From NCBI GenBank assembly GCA_964017155.1, contig OZ024860.1:53981293-54045292 (forward strand): a stretch of 64,000 nucleotides of DNA, given 5' to 3'. A program made the translations under genes and the position numbers. Positions 9,601 through 20,560 of the stretch are shown here, in pieces. The DNA is from Oasisia sp. SBJ-2009. Its lineage: Eukaryota; Annelida; Polychaeta; Sabellida; Siboglinidae. The notes under the pieces are model-generated. The model was not told the origin of the DNA and searched no databases. It was given only the letters and a program-made list of their open reading frames with translations. The first letter of the stretch is position 1, and every line of letters starts with the position of its first letter.

Positions 9601-12600
9601 CCTCATCTAGTTAGTGGTTCATTATTACTCCCGCCGTTTACCCAGCGGTCGGCACGGAATTCTGTTGAAAAGAATGTAAACAGACTTCCCCAACTGATCC
9701 CCCGTAGACGGATCGGACTTTGTCGTTTTCCTCGATTTGTGCAACTATCACCCTGTTAAGGTCGCCAAATGTCTTGACACCTCATCTAGTTAGTGGTTCA
9801 TTATTACTCCCGCCGTTTACCCAGCGGTCGCCACGGAATTATGTTGAAAAGAATGTAAACAGACATTTACGCTTCCCCAACTGATCCCCCGTTGACGGAT
9901 CGGACTTTGTCGTTTTGCTCGATTTGTTTCCAAAAGTTGGCAAGACGACGCGCACGGTCAGTTGGTTTCGTCGAGAGAGTCGTAGTTACACTCCGTGCGT
10001 GGAATACGCCAGAGAAGACCGACCGGCGCGTCGAACTTGGCCGTTTCTCTCGATTCTCAAAACTGATCCCCCGTAAGCGGATCGGACTTTGTCGTTTTCC
10101 TCGATTTGTGCAACTATCACCCTGTTAAGGTCGCCAAATGCCTCGTCACCTCATCTAGTTAGTGGTTCATTATTACTCCCGCCGTTTACCCAGCGGTCGG
10201 CACGGAATTCTGTTGAAAAGAATGTAAACAGACTTCCCCAACTGATCCCCCGTAGACGGATCGGACTTTGTCGTTTTCCTCGATTTGTTTCCAAAAGTTG
10301 GCAAGACGACGCGCACGGTCAGTTGGTTTCGTCGAGAGAGTCGTAGTTACACTCCGTGCGTGGAATACGCCCGAGAAGACCGACCGGCGCGTCGAACTTG
10401 GCCGTTTCTCTCGATTCTCAAAACTGATCCCCCGTAGACGGATCGGACTTTGTGGTTTTCCTCGATTTGTGCAACTATCACCCTGTTAAGGTCGCCAAAT
10501 GCCTCGTCACCTCATCTAGTTAGTGGTTCATTATTACTCCCGCCGTTTACCCAGCGGTCGGCACGGAATGCTGTTGAAAAGAATGTAAACAGACTTCCCC
10601 AACTGATCCCCCGTAGACGGATCGGACTTTGTCGTTTTCCTCGATTTGTTTCCAAAAGTTGGCAAGACGACGCGCACGGTCAGTTGGTTTCGTCGAGAGA
10701 GTCGTAGTTACACTCCGTGCGTGGAATACGCCCGAGAAGACCGACCGGCGCGTCGAACTTGGCCGTTTCTCTCGATTCTCAAAACTGATCCCCCGTAGAC
10801 GGATCGGACTTTGTGGTTTTCCTCGATTTGTGCAACTATCACCCTGTTAAGGTCGCCAAATGCCTCGTCACCTCATCTAGTTAGTGGTTCATTATTACTC
10901 CCGCCGTTTACCCAGCGGTCGGCACGGAATTCTGTTGAAAAGAATGTAAACAGACTTCCCCAACTGATCCCCCGTAGACGGATCGGACTTTGTCGTTTTC
11001 CTCGATTTGTGCAACTATCACCCTGTTAAGGTCGCCAAATGTCTTGACACCTCATCTAGTTAGTGGTTCATTATTACTCCCGCCGTTTACCCAGCGGTCG
11101 CCACGGAATTATGTTGAAAAGAATGTAAACAGACATTTACGCTTCCCCAACTGATCCCCCGTTGACGGATCGGACTTTGTCGTTTTGCTCGATTTGTTTC
11201 CAAAAGTTGGCAAGACGACGCGCACGGTCAGTTGGTTTCGTCGAGAGAGTCGTAGTTACACTCCGTGCGTGGAATACGCCAGAGAAGACCGACCGGCGCG
11301 TCGAACTTGGCCGTTTCTCTCGATTCTCAAAACTGATCCCCCGTAAGCGGATCGGACTTTGTCGTTTTCCTCGATTTGTGCAACTATCACCCTGTTAAGG
11401 TCGCCAAATGCCTCGTCACCTCATCTAGTTAGTGGTTCATTATTACTCCCGCCGTTTACCCAGCGGTCGGCACGGAATTCTGTTGAAAAGAATGTAAACA
11501 GACTTCCCCAACTGATCCCCCGTAGACGGATCGGACTTTGTCGTTTTCCTCGATTTGTTTCCAAAAGTTGGCAAGACGACGCGCACGGTCAGTTGGTTTC
11601 GTCGAGAGAGTCGTAGTTACACTCCGTGCGTGGAATACGCCCGAGAAGACCGACCGGCGCGTCGAACTTGGCCGTTTCTCTCGATTCTCAAAACTGATCC
11701 CCCGTAGACGGATCGGACTTTGTCGTTTTCCTCGATTTGTGCAACTATCACCCTGTTAAGGTCGCCAAATGCCTCGTCACCTCATCTAGTTAGTGGTTCA
11801 TTATTACTCCCGCCGTTTACCCAGCGGTCGGCACGGAATGCTGTTGAAAAGAATGTAAACAGGCTTCCCCAACTGATCCCCCGTAGACGGATCGGACTTT
11901 GTCGTTTTCCTCGATTTGTTTCCAAAAGTTGGCAAGACGACGCGCACGGTCAGTTGGTTTCGTCGAGAGAGTCGTAGTTACACTCCGTGCGTGGAATACG
12001 CCCGAGAAGACCGACCGGCGCGTCGAACTTGGCCGTTTCTCTCGATTCTCAAAACTGATCCCCCGTAGACGGATCGGACTTTGTGGTTTTCCTCGATTTG
12101 TGCAACTATCACCCTGTTAAGGTCGCCAAATGCCTCGTCACCTCATCTAGTTAGTGGTTCATTATTACTCCCGCCGTTTACCCAGCGGTCGGCACGGAAT
12201 TCTGTTGAAAATAATGTAAACAGACTTCCCCAACTGATCCCCCGTAGACGGATCGGACTTTGTCGTTTTCCTCGATTTGTTTCCAAAAGTTGGCAAGACG
12301 ACGCGCACGGTCAGATGGTTTCGTCGAGAGAGTCGTAGTTACACTCCGTGCGTGGAATACGCCCGAGAAGACCGACCGGCGCGTCGAACTTGGCCGTTTC
12401 TCTCGATTCACAAAACTGATCCCCGGTAGACGGATCGGACTTTGTCGTTTTCCTCGATTTGTGCAACTATCACCCTGTTAAGGTCGCCAAGTGCCTCGTC
12501 ACCTCATCTAGTTAGTGGTTCATTATTACTCCCGCCGTTTACCCAGCGGTCGGCACGGAATTCTGTTGAAAAGAATGTAAACATACTTCCCCAACTGATC

Positions 12601-14449
12601 CCCCGTAGACGGATCGGACTTTGTCGTTTTGCTCGATTTGTTTCCAAAAGTTGGCAAGACGACGCGCACGGTCAGTTGGTTTCGTCGAGAGAGTCGTAGT
12701 TACACCCCGTGCGTGGAATACGCCCGAGAAGACCGACCGGCGAGTCGAACGTGGCCGTTTCTCTCGATTCTCAAAACTGATCCCCCGTAGACGGATCGGA
12801 CTTTGTCGTTTTCCTCGATTTGTGCAACTATCACCCTGTTAAGGTCGCCAAATGCCTCGTCACCTCATCTAGTTAGTGGTTCATTATTACTCCCGCCGTT
12901 TACCCAGCGGTCGCCACGGAATTCTGTTGAAAAGAATGTAAACAGACATTTACGCTTCCCCAACTGATCCCCCGTAGACTGATCGGACTTTGTCGTTTTC
13001 CTCGATTTGTTTCCAAAAGTTGGCAAGACGACGCGCACGGTCAGTTGGTTTCGTCGAGAGAGTCGTAGTTACACCCCTTGCGTGGCACACGCCCGAGAAG
13101 ACCGACCGGCGCGTCGAACTTGGCCGTTTCTCTCGATTCTCAAAACTGATCCCCCGTAGACGGATCGGACTTTGTCGTTTTCCTCGATTTGTGCAACTAT
13201 CACCCTGTTAAGGTCGCCAAATGTCTTGACACCTCATCTAGTTAGTGGTTCATTATTACTCCCGCCGTTTACCCAGCGGTCGCCACGGAATTCTGTTGAA
13301 AAGAATGTAAACAGACATTTACGCTTCCCCAACTGATCCCCCGTTGACGGATCGGACTTTGTCGTTTTCCTCGATATGTTTCCAAAAGTTGGCAAGACGA
13401 CGCGCACGGTCAGTTGGTTTCGTCGAGAGAGTCGTAGTTACACCCCTTGCGTGGCACACGCCCGAGAAGACCGACCGGCGCGTCGAACTTGGCCGTTTCT
13501 CTCGATTCTCAAAACTGATCCCCCGTAGACGGATCGGACTTTGTCGTTTTCCTCGATTTGTGCAACTATCACCCTGTTAAGGTCGCCAAATGTCTTGACA
13601 CCTCATCTAGTTAGTGGTTCATTATTACTCCCGCCGTTTACCCAGCGGTCGCCACGGAATTATGTTGAAAAGAATGTAAACAGACATTTACGCTTCCCCA
13701 ACTGATCCCCCGTTGACGGATCGGACTTTGTCGTTTTGCTCGATTTGTTTCCAAAAGTTGGCAAGACGACGCGCACGGTCAGTTGGTTTCGTCGAGAGAG
13801 TCGTAGTTACACTCCGTGCGTGGAATACGCCAGAGAAGACCGACCGGCGCGTCGAACTTGGCCGTTTCTCTCGATTCTCAAAACTGATCCCCCGTAAGCG
13901 GATCGGACTTTGTCGTTTTCCTCGATTTGTGCAACTATCACCCTGTTAAGGTCGCCAAATGCCTCGTCACCTCATCTAGTTAGTGGTTCATTATTACTCC
14001 CGCCGTTTACCCAGCGGTCGGCACGGAATTCTGTTGAAAAGAATGTAAACAGACTTCCCCAACTGATCCCCCGTAGACGGATCGGACTTTGTCGTTTTCC
14101 TCGATTTGTTTCCAAAAGTTGGCAAGACGACGCGCACGGTCAGTTGGTTTCGTCGAGAGAGTCGTAGTTACACTCCGTGCGTGGAATACGCCCGAGAAGA
14201 CCGACCGGCGCGTCGAACTTGGCCGTTTCTCTCGATTCTCAAAAGTGATCCCCCGTAGACGGATCGGACTTTGTCGTTTTCCTCGATTTGTGCAACTATC
14301 ACCCTGTTAAGGTCGCCAAATGCCTCGTCACCTCATCTAGTTAGTGGTTCATTATTACTCCCGCCGTTTACCCAGCGGTCGGCACGGAATGCTGTAGAAA
14401 AGAATGTAAACAGACTTCCCCAACTGATCCCCCGTAGACGGATCGGACT

Positions 14450-14618
14450 TTGTCGTTTTCCTCGATTTGTTTCCAAAAGTTGGCAAGACGACGCGCACGG
14501 TCAGTTGGTTTCGTCGAGAGAGTCGTAGTTACACTCCGTGCGAGAAGACCGACCGGCGCGTCGAACTTGGCCGTTTCTCTCGATTCTCAAAACTGATCCC
14601 CCGTAGACGGATCGGACT
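14450..14618 (+). repeat. P cell with 13-bp deletion (169 bp)
   Basis: The P spacer reads CTCCGTGCG-AGAAGACC. The 13 bases TGGAATACGCCCG found in normal cells are missing, and the deleted segment and its left flank both end in CG. This is the first of six such cells. Confidence 0.9.
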
Positions 14619-16987
14619 TTGTGGTTTTCCTCGATTTGTGCAACTATCACCCTGTTAAGGTCGCCAAATGCCTCGTCACCTCATCTAGTTAGTGGTTCAT
14701 TATTACTCCCGCCGTTTACCCAGCGGTCGGCACGGAATTCTGTTGAAAATAATGTAAACAGACTTCCCCAACTGATCCCCCGTAGACGGATCGGACTTTG
14801 TCGTTTTCCTCGATTTGCTTCCAAAAGTTGGCAAGACGACGCGCACGGTCAGATGGTTTCGTCGAGAGAGTCGTAGTTACACTCCGTGCGTGGAATACGC
14901 CCGAGAAGACCGACCGGCGCGTCGAACTTGGCCGTTTCTCTCGATTCACAAAACTGATCCCCCGTAGACGGATCGGACTTTGTCGTTTTCCTCGATTTGT
15001 GCAACTATCACCCTGTTAAGGTCGCCAAGTGCCTCGTCACCTCATCTAGTTAGTGGTTCATTATTACTCCCGCCGTTTACCCAGCGGTCGGCACAGAATT
15101 CTGTTGAAAAGAATGTAAACATACTTCCCCAACTGATCCCCCGTAGACGGATCGGACTTTGTCGTTTTGCTCGATTTGTTTCCAAAAGTTGGCAAGACGA
15201 CGCGCACGGTCAGTTGGTTTCGTCGACAGAGTCGTAGTTACACTCCGTGCGTGGAATACGCCCGAGAAGACCGACCGGCGAGTCGAACGTGGCCGTTTCT
15301 CTCGATTCTCAAAACTGATCCCCCGTAGACGGATCGGACTTTGTCGTTTTCCTCGATTTGTGCAACTATCACCCTGTTAAGGTCGCCAAATGCCTCGTCA
15401 CCTCATCTAGTTAGTGGTTCATTATTACTCCCGCCGTTTACCCAGCGGTCGCCACGGAATTCTGTTGAAAAGAATGTAAACAGACATTTACGCTTCCCCA
15501 ACTGATCCCCCGTAGACTGATCGGACTTTGTCGTTTTCCTCGATTTGTTTCCAAAAGTTGGCAAGACGACGCGCACGGTCAGTTGGTTTCGTCGAGAGAG
15601 TCGTAGTTACACCCCTTGCGTGGCACACGCCCGAGAAGACCGACCGGCGCGTCGAACTTGGCCGTTTCTCTCGATTCTCAAAACTGATCCCCCGTAGACG
15701 GATCGGACTTTGTCGTTTTCCTCGATTTGTGCAACTATCACCCTGTTAAGGTCGCCAAATGTCTTGACACCTCATCTAGTTAGTGGTTCATTATTACTCC
15801 CGCCGTTTACCCAGCGGTCGCCACGGAATTCTGTTGAAAAGAATGTAAACAGACATTTACGCTTCCCCAACTGATCCCCCGTAGACTGATCGGACTTTGT
15901 CGTTTTCCTCGATTTGTTTCCAAAAGTTGGCAAGACGACGCGCACGGTCAGTTGGTTTCGTCGAGAGAGTCGTAGTTACACCCCTTGCGTGGCACACGCC
16001 CGAGAAGACCGACCGGCGCGTCAAACTTGGCCGTTTCTCTCGATTCTCAAAACTGATCCCCCGTAGACGGATCGGACTTTGTCGTTTTCCTCGATTTGTG
16101 CAACTATCACCCTGTTAAGGTCGCCGAATGTCTTGACACCTCATCTAGTTAGTGGTTCATTATTACTCCCGCCGTTTACCCAGCGGTCGCCACGGAATTA
16201 TGTTGAAAAGAATGTAAACAGACATTTACGCTTCCCCAACTGATCCCCCGTTGACGGATCGGACTTTGTCGTTTTGCTCGATTTGTTTCCAAAAGTTGGC
16301 AAGACGACGCGCACGGTCAGTTGGTTTCGTCGAGAGAGTCGTAGTTACACTCCGTGCGTGGAATACGCCAGAGAAGACCGACCGGCGCGTCGAACTTGGC
16401 CGTTTCTCTCGATTCTCAAAACTGATCCCCCGTAAGCGGATCGGACTTTGTCGTTTTCCTCGATTTGTGCAACTATCACCCTGTTAAGGTCGCCAAATGC
16501 CTCGTCACCTCATCTAGTTAGTGGTTCATTATTACTCCCGCCGTTTACCCAGCGGTCGGCACGGAATTCTGTTGAAAAGAATGTAAACAGACTTCCCCAA
16601 CTGATCCCCCGTAGACGGATCGGACTTTGTCGTTTTCCTCGATTTGTTTCCAAAAGTTGGCAAGACGACGCGCACGGTCAGTTGGTTTCGTCGAGAGAGT
16701 CGTAGTTACACTCCGTGCGTGGAATACGCCCGAGAAGACCGACCGGCGCGTCGAACTTGGCCGTTTCTCTCGATTCTCAAAAGTGATCCCCCGTAGACGG
16801 ATCGGACTTTGTCGTTTTCCTCGATTTGTGCAACTATCACCCTGTTAAGGTCGCCAAATGCCTCGTCACCTCATCTAGTTAGTGGTTCATTATTACTCCC
16901 GCCGTTTACCCAGCGGTCGGCACGGAATGCTGTAGAAAAGAATGTAAACAGACTTCCCCAACTGATCCCCCGTAGACGGATCGGACT

Positions 16988-17156
16988 TTGTCGTTTTCCT
17001 CGATTTGTTTCCAAAAGTTGGCAAGACGACGCGCACGGTCAGTTGGTTTCGTCGAGAGAGTCGTAGTTACACTCCGTGCGAGAAGACCGACCGGCGCGTC
17101 GAACTTGGCCGTTTCTCTCGATTCTCAAAACTGATCCCCCGTAGACGGATCGGACT
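16988..17156 (+). repeat. P cell with 13-bp deletion (169 bp)
   Basis: The same 13-bp deletion, exactly 2538 bp after the previous one, carried by tandem duplication of the HOR. Confidence 0.9.
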
Positions 17157-18803
17157 TTGTGGTTTTCCTCGATTTGTGCAACTATCACCCTGTTAAGGTC
17201 GCCAAATGCCTCGTCACCTCATCTAGTTAGTGGTTCATTATTACTCCCGCCGTTTACCCAGCGGTCGGCACGGAATTCTGTTGAAAATAATGTAAACAGA
17301 CTTCCCCAACTGATCCCCCGTAGACGGATCGGACTTTGTCGTTTTCCTCGATTTGCTTCCAAAAGTTGGCAAGACGACGCGCACGGTCAGATGGTTTCGT
17401 CGAGAGAGTCGTAGTTACACTCCGTGCGTGGAATACGCCCGAGAAGACCGACCGGCGCGTCGAACTTGGCCGTTTCTCTCGATTCACAAAACTGATCCCC
17501 CGTAGACGGATCGGACTTTGTCGTTTTCCTCGATTTGTGCAACTATCACCCTGTTAAGGTCGCCAAGTGCCTCGTCACCTCATCTAGTTAGTGGTTCATT
17601 ATTACTCCCGCCGTTTACCCAGCGGTCGGCACAGAATTCTGTTGAAAAGAATGTAAACATACTTCCCCAACTGATCCCCCGTAGACGGATCGGACTTTGT
17701 CGTTTTGCTCGATTTGTTTCCAAAAGTTGGCAAGACGACGCGCACGGTCAGTTGGTTTCGTCGAGAGAGTCGTAGTTACACTCCGTGCGTGGAATACGCC
17801 CGAGTAGACCGACCGGCGAGTCGAACGTGGCCGTTTCTCTCGATTCTCAAAACTGATCCCCCGTAGACGGATCGGACTTTGTCGTTTTCCTCGATTTGTG
17901 CAACTATCACCCTGTTAAGGTCGCCAAATGCCTCGTCACCTCATCTAGTTAGTGGTTCATTATTACTCCCGCCGTTTACCCAGCGGTCGCCACGGAATTC
18001 TGTTGAAAAGAATGTAAACAGACATTTACGCTTCCCCAACTGATCCCCCGTAGACTGATCGGACTTTGTCGTTTTCCTCGATTTGTTTCCAAAAGTTGGC
18101 AAGACGACGCGCACGGTCAGTTGGTTTCGTCGAGAGAGTCGTAGTTACACCCCTTGCGTGGCACACGCCCGAGAAGACCGACCGGCGCGTCGAACTTGGC
18201 CGTTTCTCTCGATTCTCAAAACTGATCCCCCGTAGACGGATCGGACTTTGTCGTTTTCCTCGATTTGTGCAACTATCACCCTGTTAAGGTCGCCAAATGT
18301 CTTGACACCTCATCTAGTTAGTGGTTCATTATTACTCCCGCCGTTTACCCAGCGGTCGCCACGGAATTCTGTTGAAAAGAATGTAAACAGACATTTACGC
18401 TTCCCCAACTGATCCCCCGTAGACTGATCGGACTTTGTCGTTTTCCTCGATTTGTTTCCAAAAGTTGGCAAGACGACGCGCACGGTCAGTTGGTTTCGTC
18501 GAGAGAGTCGTAGTTACACCCCTTGCGTGGCACACGCCCGAGAAGACCGACCGGCGCGTCAAACTTGGCCGTTTCTCTCGATTCTCAAAACTGATCCCCC
18601 GTAGACGGATCGGACTTTGTCGTTTTCCTCGATTTGTGCAACTATCACCCTGTTAAGGTCGCCGAATGTCTTGACACCTCATCTAGTTAGTGGTTCATTA
18701 TTACTCCCGCCGTTTACCCAGCGGTCGCCACGGAATTCTGTTGAAAAGAATGTAAACAGACATTTACGCTTCCCCAACTGATCCCCCGTTGACGGATCGG
18801 ACT

Positions 18804-20054
18804 TTGTCGTTTTCCTCGATATGTTTCCAAAAGTTGGCAAGACGACGCGCACGGTCAGTTGGTTTCGTCGAGAGAGTCGTAGTTACACCCCTTGCGTGGC
18901 ACACGCCCGAGAAGACCGACCGTCGCGTCGAACTTGGCCGTTTCTCTCGATTCTCAAAACTGATCCCCCGTAGACGGATCGGACTTTGTCGTTTTCCTCG
19001 ATTTGTGCAACTATCACCCTGTTAAGGTCGCCAAATGTCTTGACACCTCATCTAGTTAGTGGTACATTATTACTCCCGCCGTTTACCCAGCGGTCGCCAC
19101 GGAATTATGTTGAAAAGAATGTAAACAGACATTTACGCTTCCCCAACTGATCCCCCGTTGACGGATCGGACTTTGTCGTTTTGCTCGATTTGTTTCCAAA
19201 AGTTGGCAAGACGACGCGCACGGTCAGTTGGTTTCGTCGAGAGAGTCGTAGTTACACTCCGTGCGTGGAATACGCCAGAGAAGACCGACCGGCGCGTCGA
19301 ACTTGTCCGTTTCTCTCGATTCTCAAAACTGATCCCCCGTAAGCGGATCGGACTTTGTCGTTTTCCTCGATTTGTGCAACTATCACCCTGTTAAGGTCGC
19401 CAAATGCCTCGTCACCTCATCTAGTTAGTGGTTCATTATTACTCCCGCCGTTTACCCAGCGGTCGGCACGGAATTCTGTTGAAAAGAATGTAAACAGACT
19501 TCCCCAACTGATCCCCCGTAGACGGATCGGACTTTGTCGTTTTCCTCGATTTGTGCAACTATCACCCTGTTAAGGTCGCCAAATGTCTTGACACCTCATC
19601 TAGTTAGTGGTTCATTATTACTCCCGCCGTTTACCCAGCGGTCGCCACGGAATTCTGTTGAAAAGAATGTAAACAGACATTTACGCTTCCCCAACTGATC
19701 CCCCCTTGACGGATCGGACTTTGTCGTTTTCCTCGATATGTTTCCAAAAGTTGGCAAGACGACGGGCACGGTCAGTTGGTTTCGTCGAGAGAGTCGTAGT
19801 TACACCCCTTGCGTGGCACACGCCCGAGAAGACCGACCGGCGCGTCGAACTTGGCCGTTTCTCTCGATTCTCAAAACTGATCCCCCGTAGACGGATCGGA
19901 CTTTGTCGTTTTCCTCGATTTGTGCAACTATCACCCTGTTAAGGTCGCCAAATGTCTTGACACCTCATCTAGTTAGTGGTTCATTATTACTCCCGCCGTT
20001 TACCCAGCGGTCGCCACGGAATTATGTTGAAAAGAATGTAAACAGACATTTACG
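18804..20054 (+). repeat. P/Q satellite up to the retroelement
   Basis: The cells are P-Qx (18804), P-Q-Qx (19173), P (19721) and a Qx (19903) interrupted by a LINE fragment right after its CATTTACG octamer (20047-20054). The P cell at 19721 carries GACGGGCACGG with CCCCCCTTGACGG upstream. That combination also occurs near 3175, 6089, 49550 and 60283. Confidence 0.95.
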
Positions 20055-20061
20055 ATTTACG
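20048..20061 (+). repeat. Tandem ATTTACG duplication at the LINE 5' junction
   Basis: ATTTACG occurs twice in a row (20048-20054 and 20055-20061). The first copy is the end of the satellite octamer. The second leads into the LINE sequence. It may be filler from 5' end attachment during insertion, or the LINE may have been truncated at a matching sequence. Confidence 0.85.
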
Positions 20062-20177
20062 TGTCTGGACCAGCGCTTTGGAACAGTTTGCCAGAAAACA
20101 TTCGTCAGTCAGACACTTTAGCAAAATTCAAGGCTCTCCTCAAGACACATTTATTTAAACTAGCGTACTACCAATGA
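20055..20177 (+). pseudogene. C-terminal remnant of a LINE ORF2 (reverse-transcriptase polyprotein)
   Basis: An in-frame stretch of 40 codons ends at TGA (20175-20177). From 20061 the protein runs VSGPALWNSLPENIR, then QSDTLAKFKALLKTHLF, and ends KLAYYQ. This GP-LWNSLP-IR-S-FK-LKTHLF pattern is the familiar extreme C-terminus of LINE ORF2 proteins, downstream of the reverse transcriptase domain. The endonuclease and reverse transcriptase domains are absent, so the fragment cannot move by itself. The first two codons (ATT TAC) may be junction filler rather than element sequence. The frame upstream enters satellite. It has no plausible start of its own and I infer it is not expressed. Confidence 0.87.
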
Positions 20178-20543
20178 GGAACTGTTCTGTGTGACACTCT
20201 CATGATAATGTATTTTATGAATCATTACTTGTATTAGTTTTATTTTATAACAAATTTATTATTATTATTTTATATACATATTTATTTATTTTAAATATTA
20301 ATTTCGGTACTATTATTTTATTGTATAATAATTATGTTTTACTTTTTAAATTAATCTTATTTATAAAATATACATTTACGCAATCTTAGAAACAATATCC
20401 TATACCTAGCTATGCACATGTATATATACCATGCTATACATTTTTAGATATATTTCGTATGATTCTATGTACATTTTACTGTAATGTGTGTACGCGCCTA
20501 TGAACGGGCTGGTCCCGGAGATATGGCGCTTTATAAATGCTTG
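20178..20543 (+). other. LINE 3' untranslated region
   Basis: About 366 bp between the ORF stop and the TAA tail. The middle (roughly 20200-20470) is very AT-rich, in sharp contrast to the CpG-rich satellite on either side. The last 60 bases are GC-balanced and end GGCGCTTTATAAATGC before the tail. That resembles the 3' ends of L2/CR1-like elements, where the reverse transcriptase recognises its own RNA. No gene is seen here. Confidence 0.8.
20505..20517 (+). promoter_or_regulatory. Possible LINE 3'-end hairpin
   Basis: CGGG (20505-20508) and CCCG (20514-20517) can pair around a CTGGT loop, about 26 bases before the repeat tail. Short 3' hairpins near the tail are known recognition elements in several LINE families. 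The stem here is only 4 bp, so this is tentative. Confidence 0.4.
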
Positions 20544-20560
20544 TAATAATAATAATAATA
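20544..20560 (+). repeat. (TAA)n tail of the LINE
   Basis: Five TAA repeats followed by TA mark the 3' end of the element. CR1/L2-like LINEs commonly end in short microsatellite tails instead of poly(A). The last TA overlaps the candidate TACG target duplication, so the exact end is ambiguous by 2 bp. Confidence 0.88.

Larger units (their letters stand above)
2440..11176 (+). repeat. P/Q satellite, mixed zone with Q-Qx doublets
   Basis: Cells are laid out with 361-bp (P-Q), 369-bp (P-Qx) and 548-bp (P-Q-Qx) steps, combining to 909-bp (7367 to 8276) and 1270-bp (9907 to 11177) repeats. P cells start at 2627, 3175, 3544, 3905, 4266, 4993, 5541, 6089, 6458, 6819, 7367, 7728, 8276, 8637, 8998, 9359, 9907, 10268 and 10629. 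Q-Qx doublets with no P between them start at 2809, 5175, 5723, 7001, 7910, 9541 and 10811, and a Q-Q-Qx triplet starts at 4448. No gene is present. The open frames recur per cell and overlap in several frames on both strands. Confidence 0.96.
11177..18803 (+). repeat. ~2.54-kb higher-order repeat, three tandem copies
   Basis: Three direct copies run 11177-13727 (2551 bp), 13728-16265 (2538 bp) and 16266-18803 (2538 bp). Each has four P-Q dimers followed by three P-Qx dimers. Copies 2 and 3 differ from copy 1 by a 13-bp deletion in the third P cell. They also share private variants: CTGTAGAAAAG (~14393 and ~16931), GATTTGCTTCC (~14813 and ~17351), GGCACAGAATTC (~15090 and ~17628) and GTCGCCGAATG (~16122 and ~18660). 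Copies 2 and 3 are not identical: GTCGACAGAG at ~15223 is GTCGAGAGAG in copy 3, and CGAGTAGACC occurs only at ~17802. The similarity of copies 2 and 3 fades near 18735. Confidence 0.9.
20055..20558 (+). mobile_element. 5'-truncated CR1/L2-like LINE fragment
   Basis: About 504 bp of non-satellite DNA splits one Qx cell; the cell resumes at CGCTTCCCC, so the locus is 508 bp longer than an empty one. It contains the last 40 codons of a LINE ORF, an AT-rich 3' UTR, a small GC hairpin and a TAA-repeat tail. These are the hallmarks of a 5'-truncated LINE inserted by target-primed reverse transcription. The likely target-site duplication is TACG or shorter (20051-20054 and 20559-20562), in keeping with the short or absent duplications of many CR1/L2 copies. 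The clade assignment rests on the C-terminal motif and tail alone. Other LINE clades of the jockey superfamily remain possible. Confidence 0.87.

Noticed and set aside
19903..20121. Plus-strand 72-codon open frame running from satellite into the LINE
   Set aside because: It enters the LINE in a different frame from the WNSLP-LKTHLF remnant and reads as meaningless sequence there. The true remnant frame is 20055-20177.
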